DNA from: Acidaminococcaceae bacterium | GTDB taxonomy: Bacteria > Bacillota > Negativicutes > Acidaminococcales > Acidaminococcaceae | NCBI GenBank assembly: GCA_022484685.1 | Contig: JAKVKY010000011.1 | Coordinates: 1-38,348, forward strand | Direction of reading: 5' to 3' | Length of the DNA: 38,348 nucleotides | Shown: positions 18,068 through 27,087 of the stretch, in pieces | Layout: every line of letters begins with the position of its first letter | How positions within the stretch are numbered: the first letter of the stretch is position 1 | Notes under the pieces: model-generated | The model's database searches: none | Seen by the model: only the letters and a program-made list of their open reading frames with translations | Told to the model about the DNA's origin: nothing | Program-made: the position numbers and the translations under genes

Positions 18068-18260
18068 GTGATGAAGGACAAGAGTACGCTGCTATCTCAG
18101 CGAGCCGGGAGAGTGCAAGCCGGCATCTGGCAGAAGAAGGCGGTCCGGAGCGAAAAAAATATGTTGAGGCGGGCTGCATGAGCAGCCAAGCAGGGTGGAA
18201 CCGCGGATGATACTCCGTCCCTGTAACAGAAAATGTTACAAGGACGGAGTTCTTGTTTTT
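18068..18260 (+). promoter_or_regulatory. Glycine T-box riboswitch with terminator
   Basis: The leader has the T-box core AGGGTGGAACCGCGG (18192-18206). Stem I is closed by GGAC/GTCC (18076-18079 with 18143-18146), with a specifier loop holding GGC at 18139-18141, which pairs with the GCC anticodon of tRNA-Gly. A terminator hairpin pairs ACTCCGTCC (18212-18220) with GGACGGAGT (18242-18250) and ends in a T run. Uncharged tRNA-Gly would favour the antiterminator and turn on glyQ and glyS. Confidence 0.93.
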
Positions 18261-18285
18261 GTAACGAACTTGGAGGAGGAGCAGT

Positions 18286-19164
18286 ATGGATTTTCAAAAA
18301 ATTATTTTAACCTTACAAAATTACTGGTCGGAGCAGAAGTGTATCCTGGGCTTGCCCTACGATATTGAGAAAGGCGCCGGCACCATGAACCCTTCTACTT
18401 TTTTACGTGTCCTGGGACCGGAACCCTGGCGGGTGGCTTACGTGGAACCTTCACGTCGTCCTGCGGACGGCAGGTATGGCGACAACCCCAACCGTTTGTT
18501 CCAGCACCATCAGTTCCAGGTCATCATTAAACCGTCTCCGGAAAATATCCAGGAATTATATTTAAAGAGCCTGGCCGCTTTAGGCATCCATGAGGAAGAA
18601 CACGATATCCGTTTCGTGGAAGATAACTGGGAATCACCAACCCTGGGCGCCTGGGGGATCGGCTGGGAAGTCTGGCTGGACGGCATGGAAATTACCCAGT
18701 TCACTTATTTCCAGCAGGTGGGCGGCCTGGACATTAAGCCGGTAGCCGTGGAAATCACGTACGGCTTGGAACGCCTGGCCATGTACATCCAGGGCGTGGA
18801 AAATGTTTACGACGTGCAGTGGGTGGATAATATTACCTACGGTGATGTCTTCTATACCAACGAGGTAGAGCAGTCTTATTATAATTTTCAGATTGCGGAT
18901 ACCAAGCTGCTCTTTGATCTGTTCGAGAAATATGAAAACGAAGCCAAGCGGGTCATTGCCACCGGCAATATCAGACCGGCTTATGATTATGTCTTAAAAT
19001 GTTCGCATACCTTCAACCTGCTGGACAGCAGGGGCGCCATCAGCGTCAGCGAACGTACGGCTTATATCGGCAGGGTCAGGGCTCTGGCCAGGCTGTGCGC
19101 CAAGGCGTATGTGGCACAACGTAAGGAAATGGGATTTCCTTTATTGAAGGGAGAGGCGAAATAA
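18286..19164 (+). CDS. glyQ: Glycyl-tRNA synthetase alpha subunit
   Basis: GlyQ (292 residues) carries the class II active site of the alpha2-beta2 enzyme that charges tRNA-Gly. It is recognised by [19 protein letters not shown] near the N-terminus, [17 protein letters not shown] (about 55-71) and [22 protein letters not shown] near 146-167. The ATG follows GGAGGAG. Its stop shares one base with the glyS start (TAATG). Expression is governed by the T-box leader. Confidence 0.98.
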   Translation: MDFQKIILTLQNYWSEQKCILGLPYDIEKGAGTMNPSTFLRVLGPEPWRVAYVEPSRRPADGRYGDNPNRLFQHHQFQVIIKPSPENIQELYLKSLAALGIHEEEHDIRFVEDNWESPTLGAWGIGWEVWLDGMEITQFTYFQQVGGLDIKPVAVEITYGLERLAMYIQGVENVYDVQWVDNITYGDVFYTNEVEQSYYNFQIADTKLLFDLFEKYENEAKRVIATGNIRPAYDYVLKCSHTFNLLDSRGAISVSERTAYIGRVRALARLCAKAYVAQRKEMGFPLLKGEAK

Positions 19165-21227
19165 TGAAAAAATTACTTTTTGAAATCGGCACGGAAGAAA
19201 TGCCGGCTAACTATATGCCCGGAATCTTAACTCAATTACAGGAACTGGCCACGAAAAAGCTGCAGGCCCTGGCAATTCCCTTCCAAAGCATTAAGGTGTA
19301 CGGTACTCCCAGACGGATGGCTTTTTTAGCAGACGGGGTGGCTGAGGCTCAACCGGATAGCAAGACGGAATTCAAGGGACCCTCAGCTAAGATTGCCTTT
19401 GGACCTGATGGTAAGCCCAGCAAGGCCGCCTTGGGTTTTGCCCGTGGTAAAGGCATAGCTGCCGAGGACCTGGTGGTACGCGATAACTATGTATATGCCG
19501 TGAAGCAGGTGAAGGGTGCAGCCGTGGCGGACCTGCTGCCGGGTTTGTTACAGGATATCTTAACGTCTATCAGTTTCCCTACCAAAAATATGCGCTGGGC
19601 GGATTTTGATTTCCATTTTATCCGTCCTATCCGCTGGCTGGTGGCTTTATTTGGCGCCGACGTGGTGCCGGTGGCTATCACCGATGTGAAGTCGGACCGC
19701 TATACCCTGGGGCACCGTTTCTTGAGTAAAGGTAAGCTGGAACTTAAAGAAGCAGGCGACTATGTGCAGGTGTTAAATGACAATTTTGTCATGGTGGACC
19801 AGGATGCCCGCCGTGCCCTCATCAAGAAACAGGTGGAGGAACTGGCAGCCAAGGAAGGCGGCCGGGCAGAAATTCCTGCCGACCTGCTGGAAGAAGTAAA
19901 CTACCTGGTAGAATATCCTACGGCTTTGTGCGGTAAGTTTGACGCTAAATTTTTAGGGCTGCCCAAGGCCGCGGTCATCACGCCCATGCGCGATCATCAG
20001 CGCTATTTCCCCGTGGTAGCGGTCGACGGCAAACTGTTGCCTAAATTCATCACGGTCCGCAACGGCGGGACAGAACATCTGGAAACGGTAGCTAACGGTA
20101 ATGCCAGGGTTTTAAAGGCCCGTCTCAGTGATGCGGAATTTTTCTTTAACGAAGACCGAAAGATTAAACTGGAGGGCCGTCTGGAAAAGATTAAGAAAGT
20201 GGTATTCCAGGAAGGTATGGGCAACATGTATGACAAGTCCCTGCGCCTTGTTAATATCGTGGGCTTGCTCAACACGGAGCTCAATCTGCCGCTGACGGCC
20301 ACGGATCTGGAACGCGCTGCTTATTTAAGCAAGGCTGACCTGGTTACCGGCATGGTTACGGAATTTACGGAACTGCAGGGTACCATGGGCAAGGAGTACG
20401 CCTTGCTGGACGGAGAGAAACCTGAGGTAGCTCAGGCCATCGAGGAACAATATCTGCCCCGCTTTGCCGGTGACAATCTGCCGCAATCCCCAATGGGAAG
20501 CATCCTCAGCATCGCCGATAAGCTGGACAATATCGCCGCTACTTTTGGCCGCGGCATGGCGCCTACCGGTTCCCAGGATCCGTTTGCCCTGCGCCGCCAG
20601 GCTCTGGGTATCATCAATATCGTCCTGGACAATCATTATCACCTGAGCCTGAAAAAGATCCTGAGCGGGATTTTTGCTTTGCTAAAACTGGAAGACCAGC
20701 AGCAGCCGCAACTGTTAACGCAGATCCTGGATTTTATCAACCTGCGCTTTAAGAACATGTTGCTGGATCAGGGCGTACGTTATGATGTGATTGATGCGGT
20801 CCTGCAAAATAAAGAAGCCGGCGACGACCTGTACGACCTGTATCTGAAGATAGTGGCCCTCAAAGACTTCGTGGCACAACCGGAAGCTGCAGCTCTGGTT
20901 CAGGCTTCGGTCCGGGTTAATAACCTGTGCTCCAAGATTGAAAAAGAAACCATCATCAGCGAAAGACTGCTCACAGAAGCTGCCGAAAAAGAGCTGTATA
21001 AACAGACAGCCACCGTGGATAAGGACATTATCCCGGCACTGGTTAAATATGATTATGCCGCCGTGCTGAAGCTGGCTGAAAAGTTAACGGCACCGATTAA
21101 TAAGTTCTTTGACGATGTCATGGTCATGGATAAAGATGAGGCGGTAAAAAATAACCGTCTGGCTTTGTTGGACCAGGTACGCAGTATTATCAACGCGGTA
21201 GGCAACCTGTCGCTCCTGGTGGATTAA
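19164..21227 (+). CDS. glyS: Glycyl-tRNA synthetase beta subunit
   Basis: GlyS (687 residues) provides tRNA recognition. It begins LLFEIGTEEMPANYMP, the typical opening, and shows VYGTPRRMAF near 48 and NGNARVLKARLSDAEFFFNEDRK near 310. The C-terminal HD-like and anticodon-binding regions include FFDDVMVMDKD. It overlaps glyQ by one base. No clear terminator follows, and the ppsA promoter begins 27 bp after the stop. Confidence 0.98.
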   Translation: MKKLLFEIGTEEMPANYMPGILTQLQELATKKLQALAIPFQSIKVYGTPRRMAFLADGVAEAQPDSKTEFKGPSAKIAFGPDGKPSKAALGFARGKGIAAEDLVVRDNYVYAVKQVKGAAVADLLPGLLQDILTSISFPTKNMRWADFDFHFIRPIRWLVALFGADVVPVAITDVKSDRYTLGHRFLSKGKLELKEAGDYVQVLNDNFVMVDQDARRALIKKQVEELAAKEGGRAEIPADLLEEVNYLVEYPTALCGKFDAKFLGLPKAAVITPMRDHQRYFPVVAVDGKLLPKFITVRNGGTEHLETVANGNARVLKARLSDAEFFFNEDRKIKLEGRLEKIKKVVFQEGMGNMYDKSLRLVNIVGLLNTELNLPLTATDLERAAYLSKADLVTGMVTEFTELQGTMGKEYALLDGEKPEVAQAIEEQYLPRFAGDNLPQSPMGSILSIADKLDNIAATFGRGMAPTGSQDPFALRRQALGIINIVLDNHYHLSLKKILSGIFALLKLEDQQQPQLLTQILDFINLRFKNMLLDQGVRYDVIDAVLQNKEAGDDLYDLYLKIVALKDFVAQPEAAALVQASVRVNNLCSKIEKETIISERLLTEAAEKELYKQTATVDKDIIPALVKYDYAAVLKLAEKLTAPINKFFDDVMVMDKDEAVKNNRLALLDQVRSIINAVGNLSLLVD

Positions 21228-21254
21228 GCTTTCACGAAATCTTTATGCAGGGGG

Positions 21255-21293
21255 TTGCAGTATACTCGTGAATATGTTATAGTATATACTATA
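21255..21293 (+). promoter_or_regulatory. ppsA promoter with overlapping palindromes
   Basis: TTGCAG (21255-21260) and TATAGT (21278-21283) are spaced 17 bp, with a TG-n extension at 21275-21277. A perfect 16-bp palindrome TATAGTATATACTATA (21278-21293) covers the -10 and the bases after it. A smaller palindrome AGTATACT (21259-21266) lies at the -35 and spacer. Their position suits a repressor operator, though AT-rich palindromes can arise by chance. Confidence 0.6.
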
Positions 21294-21339
21294 TTGAGTA
21301 ATGAAAACCTTTTAGCGTATCGCAAAGGAGAGCTGAAAC

Positions 21340-23718
21340 ATGCAAAAAGACAAAGAATTTTTACTCTGGTTTGAGCAACTGGAAAGAAAAGATGTACCTA
21401 TCGTTGGCGGCAAGTCCTCGTCTTTAGGTGAAATGACATCCAAGACGGATGTGCCCGTTCCGTACGGGTTTGCTACTACGGCCTATGCTTATAGGTACTT
21501 TATGGAGAAGACCGGCCTGAAAGAGAAGCTGACTACTTTGTTAAGGGACCTGACGGATGTGGAAAACAGTGATCTGCTCCGGACAGTATGCGCCAAGGTA
21601 CGTAAAGCCATCATGGCGGAAGAGATGCCTGAGGATTTACAGAAGGCTATCGCCGACGCTTATGCCAAACTGGCTAAGAAAGTAGGGGAAAAGGCTCCCT
21701 ACGTGGCCGTACGTTCCAGTGCCACGGCCGAAGATTTACCCGATGCCAGTTTTGCGGGCCAGCAGGATACGTATTTAAATATCCAGGGTGCTGACAATGT
21801 GATTGCTCGGGTCAAGGAATGCTATGCTTCCTGTTTTACCGACCGCGCCGTATATTATCGTGAAAAACAAGGCTTTGACCATCTGGAACTGGCGTTAAGT
21901 GCCGTGATTCAGATGATGGTCTTTTCCAAGGCTGCCGGCGTTATGTTCACGGTGGATGTGGCTACCGGTAATGATGCCAACATCATTATCGAAGGCGCTT
22001 TCGGTTTAGGCGAATATGTGGTGCAGGGCACAGTTACCCCCGACCATTATGCTGTTTCCAAGGCCGATATGAAGATCGTGGACAAAGAAATTTACGAACA
22101 GGATGTGATGTTCGTCCGTAAAGAAGGCGGCGATTGCGAGGAACAACCGGTGCCTGCCGACAAACGCAAGGCTCAGACTTTGACGGATGCACAAATCCTG
22201 GAACTGGCCGGTTATGCGAAGAAGATTGAAGCCCATTACGGCTGCTATATGGATATTGAATGGGGTATTGACAGCAGGACCAATAAGGTCTGGATCCTGC
22301 AGGCCCGTCCGGAGACGGTCTGGTCTCGCAGAAAGAAAGAGGGTAAGACTTTGAACGCCAGCAGCACTGCAACTACCACGGACAGGAAAGTCATCGTGAA
22401 AGGTGCTCCTGCCAGCCCGGGACAAGTTTCCGGCAAAGTACATGTCATCCTTGATCCTTCCCGGATTGATGAGTTTAAGAACGGCGAGATCCTGGTAACT
22501 GAGATGACGGCTCCGGACTGGGTTCCGGCTATGAAAAAAGCTAAAGCCATCGTTACGGACAGCGGCGGCATGACCTGTCATGCCTCTATCGTCAGCCGTG
22601 AACTGGGCATTCCTTGTATCGTAGGCACCAAGAGCCGTGGCACAGCTGCTACGACTGCCATTAAAGATGGTGCGGAAGTTACGGTAGATGCTACCCATGG
22701 CGTAGTGTACGAAGGTATCCTGGAAGAAGCCAAACCGGCAGCGGCAGCAGCCACTACGGTAACCGCTGAATTCTTTGCGCCTACCGGCACCAAGGTTTAT
22801 ATGAACCTGGGCGATCCGGAACTGGCGGAGAAATATAGTTCCTTGCCTTGCGACGGCATCGGCCTTATGCGTGAGGAATTTATCTGGACTACCTATATTC
22901 ACGAACATCCGCTGTATCTGATTAAGACCGGCCATCCGGAAAAGGTGGTTGAGGAACTGGCTGAAGGCATCCGCAAAGTTTGCCAGGCTCTGGCTCCCAG
23001 ACCGGTAACCTTACGGTTCAGCGATTTTAAGTCCAGCGAATACCGTGACTTAAAGGGCGGCGACGAGTTTGAACCCTACGAGCCTTCCGCTTTGTTAGGC
23101 TGGCGCGGTGCTTCCCGTTACTATGACCCCAAGTATATTGAGGGCTTTAAGCTGGAATGCCAGGCTGTGAAGAAAGTGCGCGAAGAGTTCGGCTTGAAGA
23201 ACCTGAACGTGATGATTCCTTTCTGCCGCAGCGTGACGGAATGTGAAAAAGTTACGGCGATTATGGCCAGCCAGGGTCTGGTACGCAACGCCGATTTCAA
23301 AGTCTGGCTGATGGCGGAGATCCCGTCCAACATTATCCTGGCGGATCAGTTCAACAAATTCGTGGATGGTTATTCTATCGGTTCTAACGATCTGACGATG
23401 CTGGTGCTGGGTTGTGACCGTGATAACGATACGGTTTCCCATATTTATGACGAGAGAAACTTAGCGGTGAAACGTGCCGTAAGGCATTTGATCGAAGTCG
23501 CTCATAAGGATGGCAAGACCGTTTCTATCTGTGGCCAGGCTCCCAGTGTTTACCCGGATTTCTGCGAGTTCCTGATTAAGAGCGGTATCGACAGCCTGTC
23601 TGTGAACCCGGATACGGTAAAATTTACCAAGAAACTGGTGGCGCAGGTAGAGCAGCGTCTGATCATGGATTCCCTGACCGGTAAAGGCCGTCAGGAAGTA
23701 GAAGATCTGCACTGGTAA
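21340..23718 (+). CDS. ppsA: Phosphoenolpyruvate synthase
   Basis: The 792-residue enzyme turns pyruvate and ATP into PEP, AMP and phosphate for gluconeogenesis. The N-terminal ATP-grasp domain shows VGGKSSSLGEM and RSSATAEDLPDASFAGQQ. The swivelling domain has the phosphohistidine His414 in GGMTCHASIVSREL. The C-terminal PEP/pyruvate barrel ends with Cys731 in ICGQAPSVYP. The architecture is that of PEP synthase rather than pyruvate phosphate dikinase, which is longer. The ATG follows AAAGGAGAG. It is monocistronic, with its own promoter and a strong terminator. Confidence 0.95.
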   Translation: MQKDKEFLLWFEQLERKDVPIVGGKSSSLGEMTSKTDVPVPYGFATTAYAYRYFMEKTGLKEKLTTLLRDLTDVENSDLLRTVCAKVRKAIMAEEMPEDLQKAIADAYAKLAKKVGEKAPYVAVRSSATAEDLPDASFAGQQDTYLNIQGADNVIARVKECYASCFTDRAVYYREKQGFDHLELALSAVIQMMVFSKAAGVMFTVDVATGNDANIIIEGAFGLGEYVVQGTVTPDHYAVSKADMKIVDKEIYEQDVMFVRKEGGDCEEQPVPADKRKAQTLTDAQILELAGYAKKIEAHYGCYMDIEWGIDSRTNKVWILQARPETVWSRRKKEGKTLNASSTATTTDRKVIVKGAPASPGQVSGKVHVILDPSRIDEFKNGEILVTEMTAPDWVPAMKKAKAIVTDSGGMTCHASIVSRELGIPCIVGTKSRGTAATTAIKDGAEVTVDATHGVVYEGILEEAKPAAAAATTVTAEFFAPTGTKVYMNLGDPELAEKYSSLPCDGIGLMREEFIWTTYIHEHPLYLIKTGHPEKVVEELAEGIRKVCQALAPRPVTLRFSDFKSSEYRDLKGGDEFEPYEPSALLGWRGASRYYDPKYIEGFKLECQAVKKVREEFGLKNLNVMIPFCRSVTECEKVTAIMASQGLVRNADFKVWLMAEIPSNIILADQFNKFVDGYSIGSNDLTMLVLGCDRDNDTVSHIYDERNLAVKRAVRHLIEVAHKDGKTVSICGQAPSVYPDFCEFLIKSGIDSLSVNPDTVKFTKKLVAQVEQRLIMDSLTGKGRQEVEDLHW

Positions 23719-23735
23719 GTTTACAGGTAATTTAC

Positions 23736-23766
23736 ATCCCCAAACCTTGTGTTTGGGGATTTTTTT
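23736..23766 (+). terminator. Rho-independent terminator after ppsA
   Basis: A perfect 10-bp stem ATCCCCAAAC/GTTTGGGGAT (23736-23745 with 23751-23760) with a CTTGT loop is followed by six or more T. Confidence 0.95.
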
Positions 23767-23819
23767 ATGGGAAGTAGGGGTGCATAAGTTCAAAATATCT
23801 ATATTTAGCTGACATTTTA

Positions 23820-23828
23820 TGTTATAAT
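23820..23828 (+). promoter_or_regulatory. Extended -10 promoter of pilD
   Basis: TGTTATAAT (TG-n with perfect TATAAT at 23823-23828) lies just before the GGGGAGG site and TTG start of the prepilin peptidase gene. No clear -35 is present. Confidence 0.6.
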
Positions 23829-23854
23829 AATCAAAATAGGGGAGGTGTAATTTT

Positions 23855-24604
23855 TTGTATCTCTTGTTCTTTGCTTATTTCGTCATTGGAGCTGTCATTG
23901 GCAGTTTCCTGAATGTCTGTATATATCGTTTGCCGGCAGGTAAGTCTATCGTGACCCCGCCGTCAGCCTGCGGCAGTTGCGGGCACAGGCTGGGCGCCCT
24001 GGATATGATCCCGGTATTCAGCTATATTTTCTTAAGGGGCAGATGCCGCTACTGTGGCGCGCCTTATAGCTGTCGTTATGCCATCATCGAATTTCTGACC
24101 GGGTTGTTGTTCATGTCCTGCGGCTTATATTATTTTCCCGGTCTCAATATGGTACTGGCCTGGATTTTTATTGCCTGTCTGGTTGTGGAAGCCTTTATCG
24201 ACCTGGACCACCAGATCATCCTGGATGAGATTTTGCTCCTGATGGTACCGCTGGGCCTTGTTTATGCCTACTTTAACTATCCTTCCCTGAAAGAGTCTTT
24301 GTACGGTGCGCTGTTTGCCGGCGGCTTGATGCTGATTATCTTTTTAGTCAGCCGGGGCGGCATGGGGGCAGGAGATGTGAAGCTGGCCTGCGTCCTCGGT
24401 CTCTGGCTCGGCTTAAAAGCAGCCATTGTCTGTATCTTCCTGGCCTTTATCCTGGGCGGGATTATCGGGGTGGGACTGCTGGTAACCAAGCTTAAAACGC
24501 GCAAAGATCCTATTCCTTTTGGACCGTTCTTATGTTTCAGTGCTTATATCTCTTTGTTATTTTCTCCGTATCTGATTTATTTTTATTGGAGTTTATTCGC
24601 ATAA
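23855..24604 (+). CDS. pilD: Type IV prepilin peptidase / N-methyltransferase
   Basis: This 249-residue inner-membrane aspartyl protease cuts and methylates prepilins or type II secretion pseudopilins. Zinc cysteines Cys39/Cys42 (CGSC) and Cys64/Cys67 (CRYC) sit in the cytoplasmic loop with PVFSYIFLRGRCRYCG. The catalytic aspartates are in FIDLDHQIILDE (Asp116 or Asp118) and GAGDVKLA (Asp174). About seven hydrophobic segments are visible. The start is TTG after GGGGAGGTG. The pilus assembly genes pilM, pilN and pilO follow, from a separate putative promoter. Confidence 0.93.
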   Translation: MYLLFFAYFVIGAVIGSFLNVCIYRLPAGKSIVTPPSACGSCGHRLGALDMIPVFSYIFLRGRCRYCGAPYSCRYAIIEFLTGLLFMSCGLYYFPGLNMVLAWIFIACLVVEAFIDLDHQIILDEILLLMVPLGLVYAYFNYPSLKESLYGALFAGGLMLIIFLVSRGGMGAGDVKLACVLGLWLGLKAAIVCIFLAFILGGIIGVGLLVTKLKTRKDPIPFGPFLCFSAYISLLFSPYLIYFYWSLFA

Positions 24605-24617
24605 AAAAGGTTATTTA

Positions 24618-24626
24618 TGGTATAAT
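24618..24626 (+). promoter_or_regulatory. Extended -10 promoter of pilMNO
   Basis: TGGTATAAT gives TG-n plus a perfect TATAAT (24621-24626) in the gap after pilD. TTCGCA at 24596-24601 is a poor -35 at 19 bp. Transcription would start about 60 bp before pilM. Confidence 0.5.
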
Positions 24627-24694
24627 GATTACATATATGTGTGATTTTCTTCCTTACATCTTAGCCGCTATACTTGGGGAAAGTAGGTATACTC

Positions 24695-25768
24695 ATGGAT
24701 TTAAAGAAAACAGTTACCAAATTTTTTGAAGACGTACCTAAGAGTGTTATCGGTATCGATATCGGCTCTGGTAATATCAAAATTGCCCAGGTGGACCTGA
24801 GCGGAAAAAGGCCGATGGTGACTAATGCTGCCAGTGCAGAACTGCCGGTGGACATGGTCAACAATGGTTTTATCCGCATGGCAGCGCAAATGACCGGTTT
24901 CCTGAAAAAAATGATTGAGAAAAATGGTTTTTCGGCCAAGTACGTAGTCTTTTCTATCGGCGGCCGGAATGCGTTCGTGCGTGAGATTACCGTACCGCCC
25001 ATGCCTGATGAGGAAATGCGGCAGGCGGCTATCTGGGATGCAGGGCAGTATGTGCCTTACGAAGCCAACAGTTACTATACGGACGCGGCTAAGTTCGGTA
25101 AACCGGATGAAGCTGGCCAGCAGCCCATGCTCCTGGTGGCAGCACCTAAAGAACTGGTGGATACGATGCTGGAAATCGGCGATGGTCTGGGCCTGATTCC
25201 TCTTTCGGTGGATATCGAGGTGCTTTCCTGTTACCGGGTGCTGAAAGAACAACTAACAGATTTTGTGCTCCTGGATATCGGCAGGGGTTATTCTTTGATT
25301 ACGATTTTCCAGGGTGGAGCGCCGGTGGCGCAGAGAAGTATTCCCCACGGCAGCCAGATGTTTGATTCGGCTATTGCCGATAGCGTGGGCTGTTCCCTGG
25401 AGGAAGCGGAGCAGACTAAGAAAGAGACCAATATCCTGGGCGCGGAAGACGAAGCGGTGCATGAAAAGTATAAGGCACTGTTTGACGCCGTGGATAACAT
25501 GGATAAAGAAGTACACCGTACATGTGAATATTACCGTATCAATAAGAAAGAGGCTGTGTTTACCGATTTGATCCTGGCTGGCGGCGGTGCGGCCATGCAG
25601 GGACTGGAGAAATATCTGAACCGGAATAATGATTTAAAGGTTTCCACCCTGGATGTACGGGCGGTCGTTGATTTTTCGGGCAAGATTCCTCAGGAAAAAC
25701 GTAAGGAACTGGCTTCTATTTGCGCGGTAGCCATTGGCGCTGCCTTAGCAGGAGGTGAAGCCAAATGA
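24695..25768 (+). CDS. pilM: Type IV pilus assembly actin-like ATPase PilM
   Basis: The 357-residue cytoplasmic protein has the actin-like/FtsA fold: VIGIDIGSGNIKIAQVDL at about 18-35 (phosphate 1), LLDIGRGYSLITIF (phosphate 2) and LILAGGGAAMQGLEKYL (adenosine motif). PilM binds the N-terminus of PilN and anchors the alignment complex of the pilus machine. The ATG at 24695 is preferred over an in-frame TTG at 24674, which has no ribosome-binding site. It overlaps pilN by ATGA. Confidence 0.92.
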   Translation: MDLKKTVTKFFEDVPKSVIGIDIGSGNIKIAQVDLSGKRPMVTNAASAELPVDMVNNGFIRMAAQMTGFLKKMIEKNGFSAKYVVFSIGGRNAFVREITVPPMPDEEMRQAAIWDAGQYVPYEANSYYTDAAKFGKPDEAGQQPMLLVAAPKELVDTMLEIGDGLGLIPLSVDIEVLSCYRVLKEQLTDFVLLDIGRGYSLITIFQGGAPVAQRSIPHGSQMFDSAIADSVGCSLEEAEQTKKETNILGAEDEAVHEKYKALFDAVDNMDKEVHRTCEYYRINKKEAVFTDLILAGGGAAMQGLEKYLNRNNDLKVSTLDVRAVVDFSGKIPQEKRKELASICAVAIGAALAGGEAK

Positions 25769-26319
25769 TCAAGATTAACCTGTTACCTGCGGAACGGCAG
25801 AAACGGGAATTCCCGTTGTGGAAAGTCTATCGTTTCTGTACCTATATCTTTTTAGGGTTAACCCTGTTATTGTGGGCTTACAATCTGGGTATGTATAAGT
25901 ATATCAACTCCAAGATCACGGACGTGGACAGCCAGATTGCCCAGGTTAAAGTCTGGGAGGACCGCTATAATAAGGCCCAGACCGAAAATGCCGATATCAG
26001 GAAACGTGATTCTATGTTAGCGGAACTGAGCAAGAACCGGATCATGTGGAGCCGTTTTGTAGCGGAGCTGGGGAATGTGACCCCGGCAGGCTGCTGGCTG
26101 GATAATATTAAGCAGACCGCCACCAAGACCGGCGATAGCCTGACCATCAAGGGCGGAGCCATGAATATGGATACCGTGCTTGATTATACGTCCAGGCTGC
26201 AATCACTGCCTAATGTTACGGATGTACAGATCGTGGATACGGCACAAGCGAAAAAGAATAATGTGCCTTATATTAATTACACCTTACAGTTACAGAGAAG
26301 CGGGGTGGCTAAAAAATGA
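25765..26319 (+). CDS. pilN: Type IV pilus inner-membrane protein PilN
   Basis: PilN (184 residues) opens with the PilM-binding signature MIKINLLPAERQK, followed by one membrane helix (about 23-43) and a coiled-coil plus ferredoxin-like periplasmic domain. VTPAGCWLDNIKQTA and TVLDYTSRLQSLPNVTDVQI are typical. It lies between pilM and pilO with ATGA overlaps on both sides, so expression is probably coupled. Confidence 0.92.
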   Translation: MIKINLLPAERQKREFPLWKVYRFCTYIFLGLTLLLWAYNLGMYKYINSKITDVDSQIAQVKVWEDRYNKAQTENADIRKRDSMLAELSKNRIMWSRFVAELGNVTPAGCWLDNIKQTATKTGDSLTIKGGAMNMDTVLDYTSRLQSLPNVTDVQIVDTAQAKKNNVPYINYTLQLQRSGVAKK

Positions 26320-26990
26320 AATTAAATTTTAAACAGCCGGCCTTATCACAAAACAGCAAATACTCTCTGTTCCTGTTAGGCTCCTTTGTGCTTTTCATCC
26401 TGGTGCTGCTCTTTGCGGTGTCGCCGTTGTATCAGGATAACCAGAAGAATAGTCTGGTCCTGACGAGTAAGCGGCAAAAACTGGCGGCATATCAGACTTT
26501 TGCCCAACAGAATAAGGACTATGAGACTTTTGCCACTACTCAGAGAGTTAAACTGCAGGAAGCGCAGAAGCATATTCCGGATCAGGTTTCTATCCCGGAT
26601 GTCCTGCGTGATTATTCCGGCAAGGCGGAACATACGGGAGTTTTCATCACTAATATCAAGACGCCGGCTCCGGCAGAGGTGGTCAAGGAAGGCAATGCTT
26701 TTGCCGTACCTTTGAAAGTAAAATTAACCGGCAATTATTATAAGATCGTGGATTTCCTGCAGCAGGTGGAAGCGGGCGACCGTTATGCCAAGCTGCAGCA
26801 GGTGGGCATTACTGGCAACGAGGCCAACGGGGACTTGACCATGGACACGCAGCTCACGGTCTATGCCCTGAAGAAGGAACTGAAAGGCACGCCGACGCTG
26901 CCTGTGGAACAAAAGAGCGAGGCTACAGGACTGGAAAGAGTACGGGAAAGAGATAAGGCCAACATGGAAGCTCTCTCCGGTAATAAGTGA
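26316..26990 (+). CDS. pilO: Type IV pilus inner-membrane protein PilO
   Basis: PilO (224 residues) has one membrane helix (about 17-36), a coiled coil (about 40-90) and a C-terminal ferredoxin-like domain with LTGNYYKIVDFLQQVEAGDRY. It forms a heterodimer with PilN in the alignment complex. The tail (about 190-224) is charged and probably disordered. It is the last gene of this transcript: a terminator follows, and no pilP or pilQ is present. Confidence 0.9.
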   Translation: MKLNFKQPALSQNSKYSLFLLGSFVLFILVLLFAVSPLYQDNQKNSLVLTSKRQKLAAYQTFAQQNKDYETFATTQRVKLQEAQKHIPDQVSIPDVLRDYSGKAEHTGVFITNIKTPAPAEVVKEGNAFAVPLKVKLTGNYYKIVDFLQQVEAGDRYAKLQQVGITGNEANGDLTMDTQLTVYALKKELKGTPTLPVEQKSEATGLERVRERDKANMEALSGNK

Positions 26991-26999
26991 TGTGTATCT

Positions 27000-27036
27000 A
27001 AAAACTGCAGGCGCAAGTTTCGCTTTGCAGTTTTTT
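27000..27036 (+). terminator. Rho-independent terminator after pilO
   Basis: AAAACTGCA (27001-27009) pairs with TGCAGTTTT (27026-27034), with a GC-rich inner part, and runs into T. It separates pilMNO from the lar genes and shows that the open frame reaching back to 26992 is not the true larB start. Confidence 0.88.
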
Positions 27037-27087
27037 GTACATCAGCTTCCTCTTGTAGTGAAAAGTTTAAAGAGTGTAGGGAGTATT

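Noticed and set aside
22006-22935. A 309-codon minus-strand open frame inside ppsA
   Set aside because: The length comes from codon bias of ppsA on the other strand; the predicted protein has no family features and no start signals.
24674-24694. TTG start of pilM at 24674
   Set aside because: No ribosome-binding site precedes it, and the first seven residues do not match the PilM start; ATG 24695 is preferred.
26992-27087. In-frame extension of LarB upstream of 27088
   Set aside because: It runs through the pilO terminator hairpin; the ATG at 27088 has a good ribosome-binding site and gives the normal length.
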